Positions 46,276 to 54,376 of a DNA stretch of 64,000 nucleotides are shown one piece after another. Every line of letters starts with the position of its first letter. Position 1 is the first letter of the stretch. Source of the DNA: Thermoanaerobaculia bacterium. Lineage in GTDB: Bacteria > Acidobacteriota > Thermoanaerobaculia > Multivoradales > JAHEKO01. The notes under the pieces were generated by a model. The model saw only the letters and a program-made list of their open reading frames with translations, did no database searches and was not told the DNA's origin. The DNA is taken from contig CAMYLC010000021.1 of the NCBI GenBank assembly GCA_947259195.1, positions 1 to 64,000 of the forward strand. Reading direction: 5' to 3'. The position numbers were made by a program, and so were the translations under genes.

Positions 46276-47295
46276 ATGACAGCGCACGACGAACGCGATC
46301 GTAAGGCCGAGCACATTCAGCTGTCTCTCGACGACCGAATGCAGCTACATGGCCACTTCTTTGACGCCTATTATTTCGCGCACGAAGCGCTGCCAGAGCT
46401 GGATCTCCGGGATGTGCAGATCTCGACCCATTTCCTGGAGAAGGCCATCGCAGCTCCCCTTCTGATCTCGTGTATGACGGGTGGGACCGGGGATGCGGTG
46501 CGAATCAACCGACACCTGGCGGAGGCTGCAGAGGAAACCGGAATCGCCTTGGGGGTCGGCTCGCAGCGCAAAGCCCTGGAAGACCCTGGTCTGGTCGAGA
46601 GCTTCCAGGTTCGGCGGTGGGCTCCCTCGGTGCCTCTGCTCGCCAACCTGGGCGCTGTGCAGCTGAACTACGGCTACGGCGTGAAGGAGTGCCGGGCTGC
46701 CGTGGAGATGATCGAGGCCGACGCCCTGGTGCTGCACCTCAATCCCCTCCAGGAGGCGATCCAGCCCGAAGGGCAGTGTGACTTCACTGATTTGATTTCC
46801 AAGGTCGGGAAGATCGTCGAGCAACTCGAAGTGCCGGTTATCGTCAAGGAAGTCGGCTCGGGGATTTCGGGAAAGCTGGCCACCAGGCTGTGGGATGTCG
46901 GAGTGAGGATCGTCGACACTGCCGGGCTGGGAGGTACGAGCTGGGCACGTATCGAAGGAGCACGGGCCAGGGATGCGGGAATCGGCGAGCTCTTTGCCGG
47001 CTGGGGGATTCCGACGCCGTCGAGCATTCGCCAGATTCGCCACATACCTGGTCTCCAGATCATTGGAAGCGGCGGCGTCAGCAACGGCCTCGATGTTGCC
47101 AAGGCGATCGCGCTCGGGGCGGATCTGGCAGGAATGGCGCAGCCCTTCCTGGTCGCAGCCGATCGGTCGACCGAAGCTGTTGTGGACAAAGTCCGGCGCA
47201 CCTCACGCGAGCTCGGCATCAGCATGTTCTGCGCCGGAGCGCGGAATCTAGAGGCCCTGCAGCAGATCGAGCTGCGCCACCGAGGCGAGGACTGA
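46276..47295 (+). CDS. fni: Type 2 isopentenyl-diphosphate delta-isomerase
   Basis: A 339-residue FMN-dependent TIM-barrel enzyme. Conserved features are RKAEHIQ at the N-terminus, ISCMTGGTGDAVRIN, GVGSQRKALED, the substrate loop HLNPLQEAIQPEGQ with the catalytic Gln, VIVKEVGSGIS, and GSGGVSNGLDVAKA for FMN phosphate. It interconverts IPP and DMAPP and is the isomerase type usual in bacteria and archaea with mevalonate-derived IPP. The ATG at 46276 lies 27 bases after the prenyltransferase. Confidence 0.93.
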   Translation: MTAHDERDRKAEHIQLSLDDRMQLHGHFFDAYYFAHEALPELDLRDVQISTHFLEKAIAAPLLISCMTGGTGDAVRINRHLAEAAEETGIALGVGSQRKALEDPGLVESFQVRRWAPSVPLLANLGAVQLNYGYGVKECRAAVEMIEADALVLHLNPLQEAIQPEGQCDFTDLISKVGKIVEQLEVPVIVKEVGSGISGKLATRLWDVGVRIVDTAGLGGTSWARIEGARARDAGIGELFAGWGIPTPSSIRQIRHIPGLQIIGSGGVSNGLDVAKAIALGADLAGMAQPFLVAADRSTEAVVDKVRRTSRELGISMFCAGARNLEALQQIELRHRGED

Positions 47296-47301
47296 AACAC
47301 C

Positions 47302-48570
47302 GTGACCTCTTCCAATCAGGCACCCGTGGATCATGAGGAACTGGTTCGACAGCTGGTCGATGGGGACCGGCGCTGGCATGAGTTGCCGGAGGGGATTCCG
47401 GCTCGCAGTCAAGCCGAGATCCGACGTCGTGCCCTGGAGAAGCTGACCGGCACCCAGCTCGACAACATCGCTCAGTACACGCTGGATTCGAGTCGGGCTT
47501 CGACGCGACATGCCGAGAACTTCATTGGCGCGACGCAGATTCCCGTCGGCATCTGCGGGCCGCTCAAAGTTAGGGGCACCTTCGTCGACGTCGACGAGGA
47601 TCTCCACGTACCCCTGGCAACCACCGAGGGAGCCCTGGTAGCCAGCATCAATCGAGGCTGTCGGGCGCTGCGCGAAGCCGGAGGGGCAGTCGTGCGCGTC
47701 GAGGATGTCGGGATAACTCGGGCACCGGTTTTTCGCACTCTCGGAATCGACGAGACTCGGCGTTTTCTCGACTGGGTTGGCGAGAACGAGTCGAAGATAC
47801 GACAGGTGGCAGAGGCTACTAGTGGGCACCTCGAGCTCATGGATGTCAAGCCGCAGACTTTTGGCAGCTCGATCTATTTGCGATTTCGCTTCAGATCGGG
47901 TGACGCGATGGGAATGAACATGGCGACCATCGCCTGTGACCGGGTCGTGCGAGACCTCATCGAGCCGGCCACCGGCATTCCCTGCGTGGCGCTGTCGGGC
48001 AACTACTGCGTCGACAAAAAGCCCTCGGCGGTGAACTTCCTGGAAGGCCGGGGCAAGCGGATCTATGCGGAAGTGGTGCTCGAGGGTGGAGTTCTGGAGA
48101 GCTGCTTGAAAAGCAACGCGCGGTCGCTCGTGGAAGTGCAGTATCGCAAGAATCTCCTGGGTTCGATTGCCGCTGGGTCGATGGGGTTCAATGCCCACTA
48201 TGCGAATGTTCTGGCTGCGGTGTTCATTGCCATGGGCCAGGATGTGGCGCAGGTGGTCGAAGGTGCGATGGGAGTGACCTGTATCGAGCCCCGTGGTGAC
48301 GACGCCGTCTTCGCTTCGGTCTATCTGCCCGATGTTCCTCTCGGTGTCGTCGGAGGCGGCACGGCCCTTGGGCCCCAGCAGGAGGCCCTGAAGGTCATCG
48401 GCGCCGTGCCCGATCCAGAGAATCCGGGCGCTGGCGCGATGCGGCTGGCGGAGATTCTGGGAGCTATGGTTCTGGCTGGCGAGCTCTCACTGCTGGCGGC
48501 CTTCACTTCGGGAGACCTGGCTGGCGCCCATGAACAGCTTGGCCGCGGCGCCATTCCCGACGCCACCTGA
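47302..48570 (+). CDS. hmgA: HMG-CoA reductase, class I type
   Basis: A 422-residue reductase lacking the membrane domain of animal enzymes. Class I motifs are clear: ENFIGATQIPVGICGPL, PLATTEGALVASINRG with catalytic Glu, DAMGMNMATIA in the cofactor region, YCVDKKPSAVNF with catalytic Lys, GQDVAQVVEGA with catalytic Asp, and a C-terminal His in LAGAHEQLGR. Class I enzymes are typical of eukaryotes and archaea; most bacterial enzymes are class II. It makes mevalonate from HMG-CoA, probably with NADPH. The GTG start lies 6 bases after the isomerase gene. Confidence 0.93.
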   Translation: MTSSNQAPVDHEELVRQLVDGDRRWHELPEGIPARSQAEIRRRALEKLTGTQLDNIAQYTLDSSRASTRHAENFIGATQIPVGICGPLKVRGTFVDVDEDLHVPLATTEGALVASINRGCRALREAGGAVVRVEDVGITRAPVFRTLGIDETRRFLDWVGENESKIRQVAEATSGHLELMDVKPQTFGSSIYLRFRFRSGDAMGMNMATIACDRVVRDLIEPATGIPCVALSGNYCVDKKPSAVNFLEGRGKRIYAEVVLEGGVLESCLKSNARSLVEVQYRKNLLGSIAAGSMGFNAHYANVLAAVFIAMGQDVAQVVEGAMGVTCIEPRGDDAVFASVYLPDVPLGVVGGGTALGPQQEALKVIGAVPDPENPGAGAMRLAEILGAMVLAGELSLLAAFTSGDLAGAHEQLGRGAIPDAT

Positions 48571-48644
48571 AGATCGCTGCCCAGCCTTGAGGAGAGCCCC
48601 CCATCGCCTTCCAGAGCGGTTCTGACCTACATGGGGCCTGCCTG

Positions 48645-49724
48645 ATGCAGCGACGTGTTCTGGCCACCTCCCCAGGCAAGCTCATTCTCATGGGTGAGCA
48701 CGCCGCGGTCTATGGACGACCGGCGCTGGTTGCGGCCGTCGCACCTCGAACCCGGATCGAGGTCACTGGCAACAGCGAAGGCATCTTCGTCGACCTTCCA
48801 GACCTGGATCGGGAGTTGTGGACCGGCTGGACCGAGCTGAGGCAAGAGGCGATCGACTCTCGAACCCGCTGGCAAGCCTACTCAGAGAGCCCGACAGCCG
48901 AGAGCTTTCAGACGCTGCGGGATCCCGACCCGGCGCACCTCGTCACGCTCGCTCTAGGAGAGCTGGCGGTCGAGATGGGAACCGATCTGCCGCCGATAGC
49001 GCTACGCGTGAAATCGGACCTGCCCATCGGCTCGGGTTTTGGTAGCTCGGCGGCGGTGGGGGTCGGTTTGGTGGGCGGGATTCTGTGCTTCCTGGAAGGA
49101 GAGGTGGATCGGGAGTGCGTAGATCGAGTCGTACTGGAGGTCGAGCGTCGCCAGCATGGGATGCCATCCGGTGTGGATCACCGAACGGTGCTGCATGGTG
49201 GCTTTCTGTGGGCCGAACGGAGTTCTGCTGGGGAGCTTCGTACGGTGCCGGTTGGAGGCGGCCAGGTCCTGGGCTCGCGGATCCAGGTGCTGCACACCGG
49301 CCAGCCGTTGGAGACGACCGGCGATGTGGTGGCGGCGGTGCGGCAACGCGCCTCCGAGGACCCAGGCGGTTTCGAGAGGTTGCTGGATCGAATGGAGTCG
49401 TGCGTGCGGGATTTTCGACAGTGGCTGGAGAGCGAGTCCGGTGTTGTCGACGGGGCGATTTCGTCGATCCGTGAGTGTGAGGCCTGTTTAGAGGCCATGG
49501 GCGTGGTTCCTGCACCGGTGCGCGAGGCGATTCGAGACGTGGAGGCCCTTGGCGGGGCCGCCAAGATCTCCGGCGCCGGGGCTCTGTCAGGCGACGCCGC
49601 GGGCTGTCTCCTCGTCTGCTGGCCAGATACCTGGGACGGCCGATCACTCGAGAGCTTGTCGGCATACAATCGTCAGCATGTGGAGCTGGGCGTCCCCGGA
49701 TTGAGTTGCGAGGTCGACGGATGA
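48645..49724 (+). CDS. mvk: Mevalonate kinase (GHMP family)
   Basis: A 359-residue GHMP kinase. It begins SPGKLILMGEHAAVYGRPAL; the phosphate loop is LPIGSGFGSSAAVG (about 125-138), and the catalytic Asp lies in MPSGVDHRTVLHGG (about D178). A C-terminal KISGAGALSGDAAGC motif completes the site. Mevalonate kinase rather than phosphomevalonate kinase fits the GEHAVVYG form of the first motif. The stop overlaps the start of the decarboxylase gene by 4 bases. Confidence 0.9.
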   Translation: MQRRVLATSPGKLILMGEHAAVYGRPALVAAVAPRTRIEVTGNSEGIFVDLPDLDRELWTGWTELRQEAIDSRTRWQAYSESPTAESFQTLRDPDPAHLVTLALGELAVEMGTDLPPIALRVKSDLPIGSGFGSSAAVGVGLVGGILCFLEGEVDRECVDRVVLEVERRQHGMPSGVDHRTVLHGGFLWAERSSAGELRTVPVGGGQVLGSRIQVLHTGQPLETTGDVVAAVRQRASEDPGGFERLLDRMESCVRDFRQWLESESGVVDGAISSIRECEACLEAMGVVPAPVREAIRDVEALGGAAKISGAGALSGDAAGCLLVCWPDTWDGRSLESLSAYNRQHVELGVPGLSCEVDG

Positions 49725-50725
49725 TAGGAAAAGCCACGGTCGTCGCACCGGCGAACATCGCATTCATCAAATACTGGGGTACGCGGGACTGGAATCAGAC
49801 TCTGCCGTTCAACCCTTCAGTTTCCATGACCTTGAGGGAGTGTGTCACCCGCACGACCGTCGAGATCGTGGATCGCACAGAGGGCGATGCGGTCTTCCTC
49901 AGAACGAAGGAGGGATCCCTCGCGCCAGCCACCGAGGCGTTCACTCGGCGAGTCGAGCCCCACCTCGAGCGACTCCGTGGATGGGCTGGCGAAGAAATCT
50001 CGTTTCGGGTCGCCACTGAGAACAGCTTTCCCATGGGGGCCGGGATGGCTTCCTCGGCATCGGGCTTCGCGGCTCTCACGCTGGCAGTTGTGACGGCCCT
50101 CGGTAGGCAGGTGTCGAGCGAGGAGGCGTCTGTGCTGGCGCGTCTCAGCGGCTCCGGATCAGCATCCAGATCGGTACTGGGCGGCTACGTGAAGTGGCCC
50201 GCTGGAGAGGGGCCTGAAGAGGAGCATGCGACACAGCTGGCACCGGCAGAGCACTGGGACCTGCGTGATGTCGTTGCCGTTCTTCAGGAGCAGGCCAAGG
50301 AGGTCTCCTCCCGAGAGGGGCACGAGCGGGCCCCGTCCAGCCCCTACTTCGAGCCGAGGCAGAAGCTGCTTCCGCGCCGACTGGAGATCGTCACCCAGGC
50401 AATTCTGGAGCGAGACTTTTCGGCCCTTGCACAGACTGTCGAAGAGGAGGCTATCGACCTCCACCTCATTGCAATGTCCTCGCACCCTCCCATCTTCTAC
50501 TGGCGGCCCGGCACCCTCGAGGTCCTGGCGGCCATTCGCCGCCTGCGACAGGAAGGCGTCGAGGTCTGCGCCACCATGGACGCGGGTGCCAACGTACACA
50601 TGATCTGCACGCCGGAGTCCGAGACCGCGGTAGCTGATGAGGTCGGAGCGATACCGGAAGTGAGCTCGCTGATCCACGACGGCGTAGGACAGGGTCCCAG
50701 GATCGTCGACGAGCATCTGGGCTGA
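49721..50725 (+). CDS. Phosphomevalonate or diphosphomevalonate decarboxylase
   Basis: A 334-residue GHMP protein of the mevalonate decarboxylase family. Motif 1 is ANIAFIKYWGTRD (residues 11-23), the phosphate loop region is PMGAGMASSASGFAAL, and the catalytic Asp is in ATMDAGANVHMI (D287). The lysine of the IKYWGK motif in classical diphosphomevalonate decarboxylases is a threonine here (T21). Together with the adjacent isopentenyl phosphate kinase and the lack of a phosphomevalonate kinase, this favours a phosphomevalonate decarboxylase giving isopentenyl phosphate. Substrate choice needs assay. The start overlaps the mevalonate kinase stop (ATGA). Confidence 0.88.
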   Translation: MIGKATVVAPANIAFIKYWGTRDWNQTLPFNPSVSMTLRECVTRTTVEIVDRTEGDAVFLRTKEGSLAPATEAFTRRVEPHLERLRGWAGEEISFRVATENSFPMGAGMASSASGFAALTLAVVTALGRQVSSEEASVLARLSGSGSASRSVLGGYVKWPAGEGPEEEHATQLAPAEHWDLRDVVAVLQEQAKEVSSREGHERAPSSPYFEPRQKLLPRRLEIVTQAILERDFSALAQTVEEEAIDLHLIAMSSHPPIFYWRPGTLEVLAAIRRLRQEGVEVCATMDAGANVHMICTPESETAVADEVGAIPEVSSLIHDGVGQGPRIVDEHLG

Positions 50726-50729
50726 AGCC

Positions 50730-51560
50730 ATGACCGCCGCGATGGAAGTGGTTCTCGTCAAGCTGGGTGGCAGCCTGATTACCGACAAACGTCGGCCGGA
50801 AACGGCGCGAACCGATGTCATCGAGCGCTTGGCTCGTGAGCTCGAAGAGCTGGACCCGAGCGAGGTGCGTCTGGTTCTGGGTCACGGTAGCGGTTCTTTC
50901 GGTCATGTGGCAGCCGCAAGGCACGGCATCCACGAGGGAGTCGAAACGCCGGAGAAGCTCCTGGGAGTGACGGAAACCCAGGATCGGGCGGCGACCCTGA
51001 ACCGACTGGTCATCGGCGCTCTGCGGAGATGCGGAGTCCCCGCCTTCTCCCTGGCACCGTCGAGCTTTCTCGTCTCAGCAGGTGGGGTGCCCGCAGAGCT
51101 CTGGATCGCGCCTCTGCTCGATGCACTGCACCTGGGGATGCTGCCGGTAGTCCACGGGGACGTGGTCATGGACCGCGAGTTGGGAGCCTCAATCTCATCG
51201 ACCGAAGCCGTCTTCCTGGCTCTTGCCGAAAGGCTCCAGGCTGGTGACGTGATCGTTCGACGCAGCATCTGGCTCGGGGAGACCGACGGCATCTATGACA
51301 GCCGGGGCGTGACCATCGAGAAGCTTCCTCTCGACGCTGTTGGGGAGCTTCTGGACAGACTCGAGGGCGCATCGGGGACCGACGTCACGGGTGGCATGCG
51401 GCATCGCCTGGAGACGGCGGCCAGTCTCGCCGAGCTCGGAGTCGAGTCCTGGATCGCGAATGGTCTGGAACCCGGGGTGCTGGGCCAGATCTTGAAGGGT
51501 CGCTGGGCCAAGGGAACGAGGGTGTTGGCTGCGGCTCCGAGGTCCCTCTCTACCCGTTGA
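50730..51560 (+). CDS. ipk: Isopentenyl phosphate kinase
   Basis: A 276-residue amino acid kinase-fold protein. It begins VVLVKLGGSLITDK and has HGSGSFGH (residues 52-59), whose last histidine (H59) is the diagnostic substrate-binding residue of isopentenyl phosphate kinases. PVVHGDVVMD, ISSTEAVFLALAE, GETDGIYD and VTGGMRHRLETA follow the IPK pattern. It phosphorylates isopentenyl phosphate to IPP with ATP. It begins 4 bases after the decarboxylase gene, so the two are surely cotranscribed. The histidine distinguishes it from UMP and glutamate kinases. Confidence 0.92.
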   Translation: MTAAMEVVLVKLGGSLITDKRRPETARTDVIERLARELEELDPSEVRLVLGHGSGSFGHVAAARHGIHEGVETPEKLLGVTETQDRAATLNRLVIGALRRCGVPAFSLAPSSFLVSAGGVPAELWIAPLLDALHLGMLPVVHGDVVMDRELGASISSTEAVFLALAERLQAGDVIVRRSIWLGETDGIYDSRGVTIEKLPLDAVGELLDRLEGASGTDVTGGMRHRLETAASLAELGVESWIANGLEPGVLGQILKGRWAKGTRVLAAAPRSLSTR

Positions 51561-51643
51561 CCTGAGACCGGAAGGAACTGCGGTGCTGAAGCAGCGGGCA
51601 CGGGCTGCTAGGATGAACGGCAATAGAAGCAAAGAAGGATGAG

Positions 51644-52642
51644 ATGAGCAGCGAGACAGACAAGGCCTCTGTGGCGACCGAGCAGAGTCGGACCTCCCGT
51701 CAGCGCCAGAACGAAAGCGAGCTGCTGCAGGATCTCCTGGTCAAGACCAGTCGCACCTTCGCCCTCGCCATTCCGCTGCTACCGGATCCGACGCTGCGCG
51801 AGGTTACGATCGCCTATTTGTTGTTCCGTATCGCCGACACCTTCGAAGACGCCAGTGTGCTGTGGGAGAAGCCGCAGCAGATCAGGGCTCTGGAGGCCTT
51901 CGGAGATCTTCTGCGAGACCCATCCGTCGAGCGCGCTCGGGAGCTGTCCCGTCAGTGGCAAGCCAAACCCTCTTCGGAGCACCCAGGGTACTTGGAGCTG
52001 TTGGACAGGACACCGGATGTGATTGCAGCCTTCCTCGAGCTGACTCCGGGGGCCCAGCGCGTGGTGGCCCATCACACGATCCGCACTGCGGAAGGCATGG
52101 CCACCGTCGTGGAGCGGACGGGTTCCGACGGTGTCTTGCGACTGGATAGCATTCCCGAGCTGCAGGACTACTGCTACATCGTTGCTGGCATCGTCGGTGA
52201 GATGCTCACTGACCTGTTTCTCCTGGAGCGACCATCTCTGGAGCCGATCGCCGACTATCTGCGTCAGCGGTCGGTGGCATTCGGTGAGGGTCTGCAGCTG
52301 GTCAATATTCTCAAGGACTCGGCCGATGACAGCGTCGAAGGCCGCAACTACCTGCCCTACGACATCGAGCGCCAGGAGGTGTTCGAACTGGCCCGGCAGG
52401 ATCTCGAGGCGGCCACGGACTACACCTTCGCGATTCAGCAGGCGGGAGGGCCGGATGGGTTGGTCCTGTTTACAGGCCTTCCTGTAGCTCTGGCCTGGGC
52501 GACTCTCGACAAGGTGGAGAAGGACGGGCCTGGAGCGAAGATCGGTCGCGTGGAGGTCTTGGCGATTCACAGTCGCCTGAAGAGGGCGGTAGCCGCCGGC
52601 CGGCCGGCAATCCGAGTCCCGAGCACTAGAAGAACGGCCTGA
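51644..52642 (+). CDS. Squalene synthase (single-enzyme type)
   Basis: A 332-residue trans-isoprenyl diphosphate (head-to-head) synthase. Aspartate-rich motif 1 is DTFED (D65-D69) in YLLFRIADTFED; motif 2 is KDSADD (residues 224-229) in LQLVNILKDSADD. YCYIVAGIVGEMLTDLF is typical of squalene/phytoene synthases. No HpnC, HpnD or HpnE three-protein route is present, so this enzyme presumably makes squalene from two farnesyl diphosphates in one step. The 3' end lacks a membrane anchor. AAGGA precedes the ATG. The stop TGA overlaps the next ATG by one base. Confidence 0.88.
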   Translation: MSSETDKASVATEQSRTSRQRQNESELLQDLLVKTSRTFALAIPLLPDPTLREVTIAYLLFRIADTFEDASVLWEKPQQIRALEAFGDLLRDPSVERARELSRQWQAKPSSEHPGYLELLDRTPDVIAAFLELTPGAQRVVAHHTIRTAEGMATVVERTGSDGVLRLDSIPELQDYCYIVAGIVGEMLTDLFLLERPSLEPIADYLRQRSVAFGEGLQLVNILKDSADDSVEGRNYLPYDIERQEVFELARQDLEAATDYTFAIQQAGGPDGLVLFTGLPVALAWATLDKVEKDGPGAKIGRVEVLAIHSRLKRAVAAGRPAIRVPSTRRTA

Positions 52643-54231
52643 TGAGTCGCTCGCTGCGTCGCTTCTCTTCTTGCCTAATCCTCCAGGTTCTGTGCTTCGC
52701 GGTGGCTGGTGCCCAGATCTGGGCTGGCGAGGCCGTGGTGCGGGGCGTCGTAACGGATATCGACGGCCATCCCATTGCAGGGGCACAGGTCGCTCTGGCG
52801 CTCGTGGATCAGCCAGGCGCCGGCCCGAGGACCGTCAAGACCGACAACCAGGGTCGCTGGAGGATCGGGGGCATTGCGGAAGGGCGATGGGATCTCGTCA
52901 TCGAGGCGCGAGGCTTCGTGTCTGTGGAGGGCTGGGTACAGAGTGCCGGACGGTACTCGGAGCCTGTCGAAGTCTGGATGCGCCCCCTGGAAGAAGTAAC
53001 GGCCGGATTCGCCGAGAGCTCATCGTCGATCAGAAGGTGGCTGGCGAAGGCCAACACGCTGCTGGAACAGGGTCACTATGACGAGGCGCGCACGGAATAC
53101 GAGAGGGCCCTGGGAGCGCTACCCAGGTCTTCGCAGCCGGAGGTCTTGAGGTCGATCGCCAGAACCCACTACTTGCAGGGCGATCAAGAGGGCGCGATCC
53201 GGACCCTGCAATGGGCGCTGGTGGTCTCTCCGGCTGATACGCACTCCTATCAGCTGTACACGACTCTGATGGGACAGTTGGGGAGAGGCCCAGAAGCTGG
53301 GAGGTTCTTGAACGATCTCGAGGTAAGAACTCCGACGGAGCTGACCCAGATGGCCGACGAGTACTCTGCTGCTCTCCCGAAGGTCGAGACCCGGACTTCG
53401 TCGCTTGCCGAACGCCCCGAGATTCCAATTGAAGAGCCGATGGCTGGCAGAACGGGTTCCTATCGCGTCCGGTTCGTGGAGAAGAGCCCCCGTTCGTCGC
53501 TGGAGGTGCTCCTACAACGTCTGAACCTCGATCGCGCCGACGTCGAGGCCGCCGACCACTCCGGGGGGGCCTACGCACTGATAGACGAGAGCTTCAGGGT
53601 ATACGTGCCGCCTTCGTACTCTCCCGATGCCGGCTTCGGATTGCTGGTGTGGATCAGCCCGACTCCTTTCGGCGGCTTCGTTGCTGCTGAGATGCGTCAG
53701 GCGCTCGACAGGAACCGCCTCATCTGGGTGGGAGCCGACAATGCCGGCAATGGCCGAGCTCGCTGGTATCGTTACCTCCTCGCTCTGGATGCGGTGCACA
53801 ACATCGATAAGCTCTATTCCGTCGATGACGACCAGGTATTCGTCGGTGGCTACTCGGGCGGCGGGAGGGTCACCAGTGGCCTGGCGATGCTCTACTCGGA
53901 GGTCTTTCAAGGTGGATTCTCGATGTTTGGATGCGATTATCCAGAGCGCCTGTCGGTGCCGGACAAGCCCGGGGCTCACTGGCCGCCAGGATTTCCAGCG
54001 CCCCCGAAATCGGAGCTGCACCAGGTGAAGTCAAGCAGCCGATTCGTGCTGCTCACGGGCCAGCTCGACTTCAATCGCGCCCAGACCCGCAAGACCTATC
54101 TGAAGATGCTCGACGACGGCTTCGAGCACGTCCTCTACCTGCAAGTGCCAAGTGCCAGTCACTACGATCACCCCGACGAGGAATCACTGACCGAGGGCTT
54201 CCGCTTCCTCACCTCCGCCTCCCAGGAATGA
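52642..54231 (+). CDS. Exported protein with carboxypeptidase-regulatory-like, TPR and esterase-like domains
   Basis: A 529-residue protein with a signal peptide (LILQVLCFAVAGAQIWAG). Residues about 30-115 are a carboxypeptidase-regulatory-like beta domain (VRGVVTDIDGHPIAGAQV). Residues about 130-245 carry TPR-like helices. The C-terminal 220 residues are an alpha/beta-hydrolase resembling PHB depolymerase/esterase-D type enzymes, with nucleophile elbow GGYSGGGRV and catalytic His in SASHYDHPD. It is translationally coupled to the squalene synthase gene (TGATG overlap). The substrate is unknown. Confidence 0.75.
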   Translation: MSRSLRRFSSCLILQVLCFAVAGAQIWAGEAVVRGVVTDIDGHPIAGAQVALALVDQPGAGPRTVKTDNQGRWRIGGIAEGRWDLVIEARGFVSVEGWVQSAGRYSEPVEVWMRPLEEVTAGFAESSSSIRRWLAKANTLLEQGHYDEARTEYERALGALPRSSQPEVLRSIARTHYLQGDQEGAIRTLQWALVVSPADTHSYQLYTTLMGQLGRGPEAGRFLNDLEVRTPTELTQMADEYSAALPKVETRTSSLAERPEIPIEEPMAGRTGSYRVRFVEKSPRSSLEVLLQRLNLDRADVEAADHSGGAYALIDESFRVYVPPSYSPDAGFGLLVWISPTPFGGFVAAEMRQALDRNRLIWVGADNAGNGRARWYRYLLALDAVHNIDKLYSVDDDQVFVGGYSGGGRVTSGLAMLYSEVFQGGFSMFGCDYPERLSVPDKPGAHWPPGFPAPPKSELHQVKSSSRFVLLTGQLDFNRAQTRKTYLKMLDDGFEHVLYLQVPSASHYDHPDEESLTEGFRFLTSASQE

Positions 54232-54250
54232 CGACACGCCGAGAGATTTC

Positions 54251-54338
54251 AAGACCTCGAGACCCCAGGACCTCAGGACCTCAGGAGCGCAGAATCCCAG
54301 GACCCCGAGACCCCAGGACCTCACGCCCCTACGCCTCA
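54251..54338. repeat. Low-complexity intergenic repeats based on CAGGACCTC
   Basis: The 18-bp unit CGAGACCCCAGGACCTCA occurs exactly at 54258-54275 and 54306-54323, and AGGACCTC recurs at least three times. The block fills most of the gap between the esterase-like and kinase-like genes and may have arisen by slippage. Confidence 0.8.
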
Positions 54339-54376
54339 TATCATGGGTTAGGATCAACCCAACGAAGGAGACTGCA

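Noticed and set aside
50730..51560. Aspartokinase, glutamate 5-kinase or UMP kinase
   Set aside because: The histidine in HGSGSFGH, the length and the mevalonate context fit isopentenyl phosphate kinase better.
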